Below, piece after piece: positions 39,870 to 48,921 of a DNA stretch of 64,000 nucleotides; position 1 is the first letter of the stretch, and the number at the start of each line of letters is the position of its first letter. Under the pieces are notes generated by a model, which was given only the letters and a program-made list of their open reading frames with translations, was not told the origin of the DNA and did no database searches. The translations under genes and the position numbers were made by a program. This DNA comes from JABFRJ01 sp963847145 (GTDB lineage Bacteria > Pseudomonadota > Alphaproteobacteria > Rhizobiales > Hyphomicrobiaceae). Where the stretch lies: positions 1-64,000 of the forward strand of contig CAWJYN010000002.1 in assembly GCA_963847145.1 (NCBI GenBank), given 5' to 3'.

Positions 39870-40396
39870 CAGCCGATACGACCAGCCCTGAGACCATTCA
39901 GCCGCAGGCAAACCGCCCGCCGCCGGCACCCATTCGTTTTCGCCGTGCCACTGAGGCTGATCGCACAACCGTTGAAGCGCTCCAACAAGCCGCCTACGAC
40001 CGCGAGCGCTTGCTCGGCCTGGAGCCACCGCCGCTGAAAGCGGACTATGCAAAGATTGTCGCCACCATGGAAGTCTGGCTCGCTGAAGAGCGCGCCGTCG
40101 TCCGCGGCGTACTGATCCTCGACGTGCGGCCGGATGATCTCGTCATCTGGTCGGTCGCTGCAGCCCCCGAAGCACGCGGCCAGGGCCTCGGCCAGATCAT
40201 GCTGGATGCCGCCGAAGTGCGCGCCGAGCAATTGGGCCGCCGCATCATCCGCCTCGATACCGGTGCCGTCCAACAAGCATTGATCGGCTGGTATGGCCGC
40301 CATGGCTACGCTATCGAAGGCCGCGCCACCGTCGCCGATCACCCCGTCATTCACATGATCAAGCGCCTCGCATCGCCAAAACCCAAAGGCACGTAA
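39866..40396 (+). CDS. GNAT family N-acetyltransferase
   Basis: 176 aa. The acetyl-CoA-binding motif A is VAAAPEARGQGLGQIMLDAA, and the fold continues with IRLDTGAVQQALIGWYGRHG and YAIEGRATV. The first 25 residues are a proline-rich extension. The start is GTG inside the stop of the dehydrogenase gene (GTGA). The substrate is unknown, and the operon suggests a role in small-molecule metabolism. Confidence 0.82.
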   Translation: MTADTTSPETIQPQANRPPPAPIRFRRATEADRTTVEALQQAAYDRERLLGLEPPPLKADYAKIVATMEVWLAEERAVVRGVLILDVRPDDLVIWSVAAAPEARGQGLGQIMLDAAEVRAEQLGRRIIRLDTGAVQQALIGWYGRHGYAIEGRATVADHPVIHMIKRLASPKPKGT

Positions 40397-40413
40397 GCGA
40401 AGCCTCAGTGCCC

Positions 40414-41157
40414 TCAGTAAAACAGCTTGCCACCCAGCCCCATGATCCCGCCAGCGACGATGCCGATGGCCAGCACCAGCGTGCCCAGCGCCCGCAACGT
40501 CACATCGCGCGCAATCACCGCTTCGCGCTGATCCTCGTAGTCCTCCGCCGGTTTCCGCCCCGTCACCATGGCGCGGATCAGCGGATCGCGTTTGAGGAGG
40601 CCATACAGCGTATTGGCGATGATGTGCGCCGCCACCAGCGGCAGGATCGCCCAATAGAGCAGCAGTCCGTGCCAGCGCAGCACATCTTTCTGCTTGGCCT
40701 CACCGACGAGCTTGTAGAGCGGCCCCCATGTCGTGTCGTTGTGCTCCACAACCATCAATCCGAGTGCCGCCTGGACGCTGACCGCCGCCAGCAGTCCAAG
40801 GATCATGTAGGTGCCCAACGGATTGTGCCCGAGGAATTTGCGGTCGCGCCCACGCAGCAAATCCAGCGCATATCCCGCCGCCGTCCACGGCCATCGCACG
40901 AAAGCCACCCAGCGCGCTGTCGATGAGCCGAGAAAGCCCCACAGGACGCGGAACACCACCAGCACCAGCACCGCGTAGCCGTTGTAGCGGTGCCACTTCA
41001 TCGTCGGATCGCCGAACGTCTCGGCATACTGATAGCTCGGCCACGCCGAGATCAGGCACACCACCAGCAGCCAATGAAACGCCCGCGTCGGCCAATCCCA
41101 GACAGCGACCGTTGCGCCGCTCGTCCCAGGCTTCTGGGAAGCTGATCTTGCTGGCAT
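40414..41157 (-). CDS. Cytochrome b561/b6-type membrane protein
   Basis: A 247-aa integral membrane protein with four or five helices. It begins WDWPTRAFHWLLVVCLISAW, the classic start of Ni-Fe hydrogenase-type and formate-dehydrogenase-type cytochromes b. Candidate haem ligands are the histidines in AFHW, MKWHRYNGY, LRWHGLLLYW and VAAHIIANTLYG. No partner dehydrogenase lies beside it. The start codon is 5 bases after the end of the DUF4170 gene, so they share an operon. Confidence 0.85.
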   Translation of the reverse strand: MPARSASQKPGTSGATVAVWDWPTRAFHWLLVVCLISAWPSYQYAETFGDPTMKWHRYNGYAVLVLVVFRVLWGFLGSSTARWVAFVRWPWTAAGYALDLLRGRDRKFLGHNPLGTYMILGLLAAVSVQAALGLMVVEHNDTTWGPLYKLVGEAKQKDVLRWHGLLLYWAILPLVAAHIIANTLYGLLKRDPLIRAMVTGRKPAEDYEDQREAVIARDVTLRALGTLVLAIGIVAGGIMGLGGKLFY

Positions 41158-41162
41158 CGTCG

Positions 41163-41420
41163 TCAGCTCTTTTCTGGCTTGGCGGCTGGGTCCAGTAGCC
41201 GGTGCATATGAACAATGAAATAACGCATGTGCGCATTGTCGACAGTCTTCTGCGCGGCACCCTTCCAGGCTTTATGCGCTTCCGCGTAGTCGGGATAAAT
41301 GCCGACAACATCAAGCTTGGTCACGTCGGCGAATGTGATCCCATCCAGTTGCGTAAGCTCGCCGCCAAACACCAGATGTAACAATTGCTGTGACGTGCGC
41401 TCGGCTGTCGGTGTGCTCAT
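41163..41420 (-). CDS. DUF4170 protein
   Basis: An 85-aa soluble protein. LLHLVFGGELTQLDGITFAD, VGIYPDYAEAHKAWK and VDNAHMRYFIVHMHRLLDP are the conserved blocks of this small alphaproteobacterial family. Its role is unknown. In many Hyphomicrobiales it is encoded next to ubiA, as here, which supports the taxonomic call. Confidence 0.88.
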   Translation of the reverse strand: MSTPTAERTSQQLLHLVFGGELTQLDGITFADVTKLDVVGIYPDYAEAHKAWKGAAQKTVDNAHMRYFIVHMHRLLDPAAKPEKS

Positions 41421-41694
41421 GACTTTTCATCTCTCACGTAAGAAACGGCGATGCTCAGCACACACCTGATGCAAATCGGGACGGTGCCGGACGGTTGTTC
41501 ACGCGACTTTTACGGTTCCATTAAGCGGGCGGGAAGCCCTTTGTGCGACTATCATGGAGAAGAGGCCACATAGATGGCTCGAGAGTTGACAGGCGTTGAA
41601 AGAAGTTTGGCCAGGGAAGCCCGGCAGAGGTTGTTTGGCGTGATCGCAATGGGACGCGGTCGCGCCAAAACCCATTGCGGGACAGCTCTCCGCC

Positions 41695-42705
41695 TCAAAG
41701 CCGACCAGCGGCTTGCACCAAGACCAGATCGGTGACCAACCCGATCGCAAAGATCCACCCCACCAGCCGGTTAGACTTGAAGCGCTCCAGGCAGTTGGCC
41801 GGGCTTTTGGTATCCAGTGTCGCGACCTGCCAGACCATCTGCAACCCAACCGCGGCCAGCGCCACCAGCACCGGCCAACCCGCGCCAGCGGCGATAGTGG
41901 CAACCAGCCACAGCGAAACCGCAGCACTATACAACCCGGCCAGCCACACTCCGGTGTTTTCGCCAAACCGCAACGCGGTTGAGCGCAAGCCGATCACCGC
42001 ATCGTCGCGGCTGTCTTGGTGGGCATAGATTGTGTCGTAGCCAATGGTCCATGCGATACAACCCGCATAAAGCAACAGCGCCGGCCAGCCCAACCCACCG
42101 GTCACGGCGGCATAGCCGACGAGTGCACCCCACTTAAATGTCAACCCAAGCACCAGTTGCGCCCAATTGGTCGCGCGCTTGGCGAACGGATAGACGGCGA
42201 CGAGCGCCAGTGACGCGATCCCGAGCGCAATCGTGAACCCGTTGAACTGAATCAATACCAGCAATCCGATGAGCGACAGAATGCAAGCAAACAGCAGCGC
42301 TTGCAGGGGAGTTACCTGCCCCGACGGGATAGGCCGCGAGCGTGTCCGCTCGACCTGCGCGTCGAAATCGCGGTCGACATAATCGTTGTAAGCGCAGCCA
42401 GCGCCACGCATGACGAAGGCACCCAGCAAAAACAGCAGAAGATACCAGAGGTTCGGATACGCGCGCCCCTGCTGTACCTCCCCAAGCATCTGCCCCCACC
42501 AGCAGGGGAACAGCAGCAGCCACGCCCCGGTCGGCCGGTCGAAGCGCGCCAGGCGGCCAAACGGCCGCAACAGCTCCGGCGCTAGCCGGTCGAACAGGTT
42601 GTCGGACGCGGCATCCGCAACGCGCACAGGCGTGGGGCGCCCGGCAGGGGCCGTTGGTGGCTGCGTGTCGGGGTCAGCCTTGTCAGATGTCGTCGGTTCG
42701 TACAT
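41695..42705 (-). CDS. ubiA: 4-hydroxybenzoate polyprenyltransferase
   Basis: A 336-aa membrane prenyltransferase of ubiquinone synthesis. The two aspartate-rich motifs are CAYNDYVDRDFDAQVERTRS and YDTIYAHQDSRDDAVIGLRS, which bind the polyprenyl diphosphate through magnesium. Between and around them are eight or nine hydrophobic segments. A proline/threonine-rich N-terminal extension of about 45 residues precedes FDRLAPELLRPFGRLARFDR. The start at 42705 (MYEPTTSD) is preferred. The 274-base gap to the DUF4170 gene shows nothing notable. Confidence 0.93.
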   Translation of the reverse strand: MYEPTTSDKADPDTQPPTAPAGRPTPVRVADAASDNLFDRLAPELLRPFGRLARFDRPTGAWLLLFPCWWGQMLGEVQQGRAYPNLWYLLLFLLGAFVMRGAGCAYNDYVDRDFDAQVERTRSRPIPSGQVTPLQALLFACILSLIGLLVLIQFNGFTIALGIASLALVAVYPFAKRATNWAQLVLGLTFKWGALVGYAAVTGGLGWPALLLYAGCIAWTIGYDTIYAHQDSRDDAVIGLRSTALRFGENTGVWLAGLYSAAVSLWLVATIAAGAGWPVLVALAAVGLQMVWQVATLDTKSPANCLERFKSNRLVGWIFAIGLVTDLVLVQAAGRL

Positions 42706-42987
42706 CGGTTCGTATGCAGCTTTGCTGGTAACGTCGCGTGGCAGGTGTTTTACGCGACAATAGAGTGCGCGCTGCAACTGTCCATGACATGCGGGCCACA
42801 TGCGACACCGCATGCCACAGCCGGTTGACGAACCCGGCGCACGGGCTGGGACGCCAGCATGAACAGCCTTTGCCGCACGGCCGACAGCCTTGCTCCGAAC
42901 CCTTGTTCCGGGCGCGCCGCTCGGCCATAGTGCTGTCAAGCTGCGGTGCTTCGGATCTGGCGGCAGAACAATCTTCGGGAGGACACC

Positions 42988-44004
42988 ATGGCCATCGACC
43001 GCCGTTCGGCGCTGAAAACAACCCTGGCGGGCGCGGTGTTCGCTCCTGCCGTATTGCGCGTCACCAAAGTGTACGGCGCGGAATTCACTCTGAAATATGC
43101 CAATAACTCGCCCGTCACGCATCCGCTGGTGATCTGGACCAAGCAGGCCATCGAGTGGATCGCCAAAGAGAGCGGCGGCAAAGTCGAGATCCAGATGTTC
43201 CCCAACAACCAGTTGGGTTCTGACACCGATATGCTCAGCCAGTTGCGCTCGGGTGCCATCGAGTTCTTTACATTATCGCCGCTGATCCTGCAGACGCTGG
43301 TTCCCAAAGCCGCCATCAGCGGCATTGGTTTTGCGTGGCCTGGCTACGATAAAGTCTGGCCCGCCATGGACGGCGAATTCGGTGCCTACGTCCGTGCCGA
43401 GATCGCCAAGTCCGGGCTGCATACGTTTGAAAAAATGTACGACAACGGCTTCCGGCAGATCACCTCGTCGACCAAGCCGATCAACACGCCGGCCGATCTC
43501 GAAGGGTTCAAGATCCGTGTCCCACCAAGCCCACTGTGGACCTCCATGTTCAAGGCCTTTGGCGCCGCGCCCGCACCGTTAAACTTCTCGGAAGTTTATT
43601 CGGCCCTGCAGACAAAGGTGTTTGAGGGCCAGGAAAATCCACTCGCTATTATCGCGGCGGCCAAACTGTTTGAAGTGCAGAAGTACCTCGCGAAGACCAA
43701 CCATATGTGGGACGGCTTCTGGTTCCTTGCTAACGGCAAGATGTGGGCTGGCCTGCCCAAGGACGTGCAGACCATCATCGCCAAAGGCTTCAATGATCAT
43801 GCCATCAAGCAGCGCGAAGAGATTGCCAAGTTGAACGCGTCGCTGGAAAAAGAGCTGTCAGAGAAGGGCATGGCCTTTAACTCGGTCGACAATGCCAAGT
43901 TCCGCGAGAAGCTGGCAGCAGGCGGCTTCTATAAGGAATGGCAGGACAAGTTCGGCCCGGAAGCGTGGGGTCTGCTAGAAAAATATGCCGGCAAAGTCTC
44001 CTGA
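42988..44004 (+). CDS. TRAP transporter substrate-binding protein, DctP type (orphan)
   Basis: 338 aa. A Tat-like signal (DRRSALKTTLAGAVFAPAVL) is followed by FTLKYANNSPVTHPLVIWTK, LGSDTDMLSQLRSGAIEFF, LEGFKIRVPPSPLW and SEVYSALQTKVFEGQENPLA, the DctP fold. The arginine in GFKIRVPPSP is the usual carboxylate ligand, so an organic acid is the likely substrate. A GGGAGG ribosome site is present. No DctQ or DctM permease gene is adjacent. A strong terminator hairpin follows. Confidence 0.9.
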   Translation: MAIDRRSALKTTLAGAVFAPAVLRVTKVYGAEFTLKYANNSPVTHPLVIWTKQAIEWIAKESGGKVEIQMFPNNQLGSDTDMLSQLRSGAIEFFTLSPLILQTLVPKAAISGIGFAWPGYDKVWPAMDGEFGAYVRAEIAKSGLHTFEKMYDNGFRQITSSTKPINTPADLEGFKIRVPPSPLWTSMFKAFGAAPAPLNFSEVYSALQTKVFEGQENPLAIIAAAKLFEVQKYLAKTNHMWDGFWFLANGKMWAGLPKDVQTIIAKGFNDHAIKQREEIAKLNASLEKELSEKGMAFNSVDNAKFREKLAAGGFYKEWQDKFGPEAWGLLEKYAGKVS

Positions 44005-44030
44005 TCGCACACCAGTGCATGTTGTCTTTC

Positions 44031-44057
44031 GTGCGGCCGGGACCATCCCGGCCGCAC
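44031..44057 (+). terminator. Terminator hairpin after the TRAP gene
   Basis: A perfect 12-bp stem (GTGCGGCCGGGA/TCCCGGCCGCAC) with a three-base loop, 26 bases after the stop. No U-run follows, but the stability of the stem and its place suggest a terminator. Confidence 0.6.
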
Positions 44058-44097
44058 CTGCAATTGTATGGTTCGGCGCGCAAGAGGATCGTACCGC

Positions 44098-45231
44098 GTG
44101 ACGGTTCCGATGTCAGGCCCGCCGTCAGGCAAAGCGCTCAGCCGGCCCAACGTGAGCCAACCTACGCAAGGACGGGCCGCGGCGGTGTTTGCGGCCAGTC
44201 TCGCCTTCGAGAGCGTGGCCCGGCGTTTTGAGGGCATCGATGCGCTCGACGGCGTCTCGCTGGCTGTCGACCCTGGAGAGATCGTGTGCCTGCTCGGCCC
44301 GTCGGGTTCAGGCAAAACGACGTTGTTGCGCATCGCCTCCGGCATCGAGAGGCCGACAGGAGGGCGTGTTCTGATCGACGGCGTCGAGGTTGCTGGACCG
44401 GGAGCATTCGTGCCGCCGGAGAGCCGTGGCGTCGGGCTGATGTTCCAGGACTTCGCGCTGTTTCCGCATTTGACGATTGCGCAGAACGTCTCGTTCGGGT
44501 TGCGACGCCTCTCCCAGGCCGAGAAGCGTGCAGAGGCGCTGTCGGTGCTCGACCGTGTCGGCCTCTCGCGGCTGGCCGATGCGTATCCGTCGACACTCTC
44601 GGGCGGCGAACAACAGCGTGTGGCGCTGGCTCGCGCTATTCTCCCCCGGCCGCGCGTCATGCTGATGGATGAGCCGTTCTCTGGTCTCGATGTGCAACTG
44701 CGCGAGCAACTGCAGGGTGAAACGCTGAAGCTGCTGGCTGAGACGCGCGCCACCTGTCTGATGGTCACCCACAGTCCGGATGAAGCCATGCGGATGGCGG
44801 ACCGCATCGCTGTCATGCGCAACGGCCGCATTGTCCAGGTTGGCCGGGCTGAAGAACTCTATCGCAATCCGGCGGACCTGTTCGTCGCGCGGCTGTTTTC
44901 CGAGATCAACGAGATAGCCATGACGGTGATCCATGGCGCGCTCAAAACGCCAATTGGAACCTTCGCCATCCCCGATCTGGTGGAGGGCGAACAAGCGCGG
45001 CTTTGCATCCGCCGCAGTGCCATCCGAGTGGCGGCCCCTGGTCAGGGGTTACTTGCGCGTGTGCTCAAGCGGCGGTTTCTCGGTGATACCATGCGGGTAG
45101 AGCTGGCCGTCGAAGGTTTTGACCAGCCATTGTCGATGAGCGTCCCGGAAGATCAGGCTCCGCCGCTGGCCGACGACGTGACGATCGCCATCGATCCAGC
45201 GGGTGTGCTGGTTTTTCCCGCAGTATCATAG
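44098..45231 (+). CDS. ABC transporter ATP-binding protein with TOBE domain (PotA/FbpC type)
   Basis: 377 aa. Walker A is LLGPSGSGKTTLLRIASG, the Q-loop is GLMFQDFALFPHLT, the signature is LSGGEQQRVALARAI, Walker B is VMLMDEPFSGLDVQL, and the switch histidine is in CLMVTHSPDEAMRMA. The C-terminal 100 residues form a TOBE domain. This subgroup powers import of iron, polyamines, sulfate or similar, but no permease or binding protein is next to it. GTG 44098 follows AGAGGA. The stop overlaps the ribosome site of the glycosyltransferase 14 bases later. Confidence 0.9.
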   Translation: MTVPMSGPPSGKALSRPNVSQPTQGRAAAVFAASLAFESVARRFEGIDALDGVSLAVDPGEIVCLLGPSGSGKTTLLRIASGIERPTGGRVLIDGVEVAGPGAFVPPESRGVGLMFQDFALFPHLTIAQNVSFGLRRLSQAEKRAEALSVLDRVGLSRLADAYPSTLSGGEQQRVALARAILPRPRVMLMDEPFSGLDVQLREQLQGETLKLLAETRATCLMVTHSPDEAMRMADRIAVMRNGRIVQVGRAEELYRNPADLFVARLFSEINEIAMTVIHGALKTPIGTFAIPDLVEGEQARLCIRRSAIRVAAPGQGLLARVLKRRFLGDTMRVELAVEGFDQPLSMSVPEDQAPPLADDVTIAIDPAGVLVFPAVS

Positions 45232-45245
45232 GAGGCGAAGGCCGC

Positions 45246-46361
45246 GTGGCACTCGACGCACCATCGAAGTCGACAACGGCACCCGAGCTGGCGCTGATCG
45301 TGCCGACGTTCAACGAGCGTGGGAACCTGCGTACGCTCGTTGGACAGATCGAGGCCGCCCTCGGCGCGCGCCGCTGGGAGCTTATTTTCGTTGACGATAG
45401 TTCGCCCGACGGCACTGCCGCCCTCGCACGTGAGATGGGCCGCGAAGACCCCCGCATCCGCTGCATTCACCGCATTGGACGCCGTGGTTTGGCGGGTGCC
45501 TGCATTGAGGGTTTTCTCGCCACTTCCGCGCCCGTCATGGCGGTGATGGACGCGGACCTGCAACACGATGCTACGTTGCTCGGGCGGATGCTTGAAGCGC
45601 TTGAACATGAGCAGGCCGATCTGGTGATCGCCAGCCGTTATAGCGCTGGCGGTTCAGCCGACGCCGGCTTCAGCGCCTTTCGTGGCTTTGCCAGCAAACT
45701 CTCCACCTCCATTGCGCGTTTCGCCACCGGCGTCACCGTGACCGATCCGATGAGCGGGTTCTTCATGATCCGCCGCGCGGCTTTTGAACCGCTGGCACCG
45801 GGCCTGGCCTCTGAAGGCTTCAAAATTCTGTTCGACATTCTAGCGACCGCGCGGGGCTCATTGAAAATTGCCGAGGTCACGTATTCGTTCGGCGCGCGTC
45901 AGGAAGGCGCCTCGAAGTTTGATACCCAGAACATTCTCGATTTTCTGGGCTTGATCGTTTCGAAGACGACCGGCGGTATCGTGCCGGTCCGCTTTCTCAG
46001 CTTCGCTATGATGGGTGCGGCGGGCATTTTGGTCCATCTCGCGACCTTGGATGTGCTCAAGCGGTCGGGCGTTTCGTTCGGTGCGGCGCAGGCGATTGCA
46101 ACGCTGGTGGCGATGACGTCGAATTTCTTCCTCAACAACGCCACCACCTACCGTGACCGGCGGCTGAAGGGCGCGGCTGCCGTCAACGGGCTACTGGCTT
46201 TTTATGCCATCTGCAGTATCGGTGCATTGAGCAACATCGGCGTCGCGCACTGGCTACACTATGACAACGGCTGGCGCTGGATCATGGCGGGTTTTGTGGG
46301 CTCACTGATTGGCGCGATTTGGAACTTTACCCTGTCGAGCCAACTGATGTGGCGCAAATGA
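45246..46361 (+). CDS. GT2 glycosyltransferase fused to GtrA-like membrane domain
   Basis: 371 aa. The N-terminal 230 residues resemble dolichol/polyprenol-phosphate mannosyl- or glucosyltransferase: ALIVPTFNERGNL, FVDDSSPDGTAALA, VMDADLQHDATLL, TDPMSGFFMIRR. The C-terminal 130 residues carry four membrane helices of the GtrA type (FAMMGAAGILVHLATLDVL, TSNFFLNNATTYRDRRL). Such fusions charge a lipid carrier with sugar and may help flip it. GTG 45246 is preceded by GGAGG. It is coupled by ATGA to the GT39 gene, which could use the lipid-linked sugar. Confidence 0.9.
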   Translation: MALDAPSKSTTAPELALIVPTFNERGNLRTLVGQIEAALGARRWELIFVDDSSPDGTAALAREMGREDPRIRCIHRIGRRGLAGACIEGFLATSAPVMAVMDADLQHDATLLGRMLEALEHEQADLVIASRYSAGGSADAGFSAFRGFASKLSTSIARFATGVTVTDPMSGFFMIRRAAFEPLAPGLASEGFKILFDILATARGSLKIAEVTYSFGARQEGASKFDTQNILDFLGLIVSKTTGGIVPVRFLSFAMMGAAGILVHLATLDVLKRSGVSFGAAQAIATLVAMTSNFFLNNATTYRDRRLKGAAAVNGLLAFYAICSIGALSNIGVAHWLHYDNGWRWIMAGFVGSLIGAIWNFTLSSQLMWRK

Positions 46362-47914
46362 TCGCCAACGTACGCGCGTCCAGTGGCGATGGCCGCGCGC
46401 TGCGGACGGTGCTGGCACTCATCGCCTTCGTCACCGGTGCACGGCTGGTGCTTGCCGCAACCCTTGGCCTCGGTGTCGACGAGGCATATACGGTTGCGAC
46501 ATCCCGCGTTCTCGCGCTCGGCACGTTCGACCACCCGCCACTGGCCTGGTGGCTTTCGGGAGGCGCTGCCAAAGTCTTCGGCACGGAAGCACCGCTCGCC
46601 GTTCGCTTGCCGTTTATCGCCCTCGGCGCGCTCACACTCTGGCTCGCGTTCGATGCGGGCCGATACCTCTACTCGGCGCGCGCCGGGCTCTATGCGGCTG
46701 TTGTGGTCGTTCTCGCGCCTGTGCTTGGCTGGACGAGCGGCAGCATGGTGCTGCCTGATGGCCCTTTGCTGGCGGGTTTTCTTGCCGGCCTGTGCTGTCT
46801 TGCCCGGGCACTGTTTGGTGATAGTGCCAGTGCGCCGCGCTGGTGGCTGCTCGCGGGCTTGGCTGCGGGTATCGCGTGCCTATCCAAACTGCACGGGATA
46901 TTTCTGCTGGCGGGCACCGGGCTCTTTCTGCTCACCACACCCTCGCATCGCCATTGGCTATCCAAACCGTGGCCCTACCTCGCGGCCCTGATCGCGCTCG
47001 TCGTCGCTAGTCCGTTTCTGCTCTGGAATGCGGAGCATCAGTGGATCTCGTTTGCGTTCCAGGCCGGGCGCGCGAAAACCAACCGCATCGATCTGGCCGG
47101 TCCGTTCGTGGCGCTCGGCGGGCAGGCGCTGTTTTTGCTGCCGTGGGTGTGGGTGGCGCTGATGCTGTCGCTGGGCCGTGCGCTATGGGGAGGCCCGGGC
47201 CGGCCACGCGACTGGCTGTTGGTGTGCTGTGCCATCGGCCCCATCGCCGCCTTCACACTGATTGCTGTCACGGGCACCAAAACCCTGTTCCATTGGGCGG
47301 CACCCGGTTATCTCTTCGTCTGCGTGCTGCTCGGCCGTGATCTGGCGCGCGATTTGGACGCCGGGTTGCGGCGCGCGCGGTCCTGGTTGACTGGCTCACT
47401 TGCGTCGATTGCGGTGCTGTTCGTCATCGTCCTGGCCCTGGCCTATGCGCCCTGGCCGCAGCTCGTGCTCGCTGGCAAAGCCCTGCCTTACCCGCTGGTC
47501 GAAACCCGCTCGTGGCGCGAAGTGCGGGCGCAACTTGCAGTCCGCGGTCTACTCAATGCGCCAAATACCTTTGTGGCTGGCGTGCGCTGGCATGAGACTG
47601 GCCGCCTCGCCGTGGCGCTTGGCCCGTCCGTGGCCGTGCGGTGCCTGTGCACCGATCCTCGTGGCTTCGGGATCCTGACCGACAACCGCGCCCACATAGG
47701 CGCCGACGCCTTGATCATCGCGGCGGATCAGTCCTCGAAAGAAATCCTGCAGACACTCGGGCCCTATTTCGCGTCATTGGAGGTCCTGCCATCCCTGCAG
47801 ATCACGCAGGGTGGCCGGATGCTGACCGCGTTGGCGCTCTATCGCGGCCGTGCGCTGCAAGACCCGGCGCTGCCAAGACCCAATGTCCTGCGTCCTTTTG
47901 CGTCTGGACGTTGA
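46358..47914 (+). CDS. GT39/ArnT-like membrane glycosyltransferase
   Basis: A 518-aa protein with about ten hydrophobic segments. The catalytic acidic loop is LGLGVDEAYTVATSR, followed by FDHPPLAWWLSGGAAKVFG. LPFIALGALTLWLAFDAGRY and the LSKLHGIFLLAGTGLFLL region match the PMT/ArnT superfamily that transfers sugar from a polyprenyl phosphate to lipids or proteins on the outer face of the membrane. It overlaps the GT2 stop by 4 bases. The acceptor is unknown. Confidence 0.85.
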   Translation: MIANVRASSGDGRALRTVLALIAFVTGARLVLAATLGLGVDEAYTVATSRVLALGTFDHPPLAWWLSGGAAKVFGTEAPLAVRLPFIALGALTLWLAFDAGRYLYSARAGLYAAVVVVLAPVLGWTSGSMVLPDGPLLAGFLAGLCCLARALFGDSASAPRWWLLAGLAAGIACLSKLHGIFLLAGTGLFLLTTPSHRHWLSKPWPYLAALIALVVASPFLLWNAEHQWISFAFQAGRAKTNRIDLAGPFVALGGQALFLLPWVWVALMLSLGRALWGGPGRPRDWLLVCCAIGPIAAFTLIAVTGTKTLFHWAAPGYLFVCVLLGRDLARDLDAGLRRARSWLTGSLASIAVLFVIVLALAYAPWPQLVLAGKALPYPLVETRSWREVRAQLAVRGLLNAPNTFVAGVRWHETGRLAVALGPSVAVRCLCTDPRGFGILTDNRAHIGADALIIAADQSSKEILQTLGPYFASLEVLPSLQITQGGRMLTALALYRGRALQDPALPRPNVLRPFASGR

Positions 47915-48009
47915 GGGCCGGCGACTGTCTCCAGAGTTCGCAATAAAACGACCGCTCGCGCATCGCGATTGACCATATGGAAACGCTCCGGCACTAATGT
48001 GCAAGATTG

Positions 48010-48921
48010 ATGCGTTTGCGTTGGCTTGAAAGGGCCGAGACGATGGGATCGGTGTCTCCGAGTACCGCGAGCCGGCTGAGCCCCGGCCGGCGGCTTATTG
48101 ACGACTCGGGCGGGCTTTGGCCGCTGAATGAGCACGCCTTGCGCGCGAAATTCGGCTCCAATCTGTCTGATGCCGCTCTGGTAGAGTATCTGCTCGTCAA
48201 CATGGGCTGGATCGAGATCAGCACCGCACAAGGCCGCTTCGGCGTGCGTTGCCGGCCGCGTGTTGTCACCCAGCGGGGTCTTGCCTGTCTGTTTTACATG
48301 CTGTTCGACGCCGCAGCCCCGCGCATACTGCTGAGCGTTTTCGGCTCTGAGTGGCAGCATTCCATCCATCGCACGCCGCAAGGCGTCGCGACGATTATCG
48401 GCGGCATGTCGGGGGTGGTTCCGGCCGGTCTGGTGAGCACGGACAACGCGCTGATGAGCCGGGCTATCGCGCCCCAAGCGTCGCCACTTTATGCGGGTGT
48501 CAGTTCTGTCAATGCGCAACTCTCCGAGGTCAGCGCGATCGAGGAACTTGCGGCGCCGCTTGATAGTGCCTTTCGCGGCCGGTGGTGCGTCTGTCACGTC
48601 GAGGCCGGGACCGTGATCGTAGATCGGGTCGGGCAGGGGTTCACCCTGTTCAACCCGCAATGGCACCAGCAAGCAATCGGTCCGAGCCTTGATCGCTATG
48701 CTGATGCCGACTATGGCGCCTGGATCGCCTTGCAACGTCAATATATCGCCCGCACACGGGAAACCGTTTACGATCAAGTCGATGCCATCGTGCGCTTTCC
48801 ACGTCTCGGAGAAACCCGCCTGCAATACGCGCGCGCGACGTTTCCCATCAACCTAGCCAGCGGCGCGCAGTACATCGTCTCGGCTGCCATCTCTGACAGC
48901 GGGATCAATCTGCGCGGTTAG
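48010..48921 (+). CDS. Hypothetical protein, 303 aa
   Basis: A soluble protein that I do not recognise. It begins with a variable 25 residues, then RLIDDSGGLWPLNEHALRAK, LVEYLLVNMGWIEIS and LACLFYMLFDAAAPRILLSV. Two VSS/NAQLSEVSAIEELAAPLD stretches suggest mixed alpha/beta structure. No signal peptide, membrane helix or catalytic motif is evident. The start could instead be ATG 48043 with GAAAGGG upstream. Its 3' end overlaps the convergent gene by 69 bases. Confidence 0.6.
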   Translation: MRLRWLERAETMGSVSPSTASRLSPGRRLIDDSGGLWPLNEHALRAKFGSNLSDAALVEYLLVNMGWIEISTAQGRFGVRCRPRVVTQRGLACLFYMLFDAAAPRILLSVFGSEWQHSIHRTPQGVATIIGGMSGVVPAGLVSTDNALMSRAIAPQASPLYAGVSSVNAQLSEVSAIEELAAPLDSAFRGRWCVCHVEAGTVIVDRVGQGFTLFNPQWHQQAIGPSLDRYADADYGAWIALQRQYIARTRETVYDQVDAIVRFPRLGETRLQYARATFPINLASGAQYIVSAAISDSGINLRG

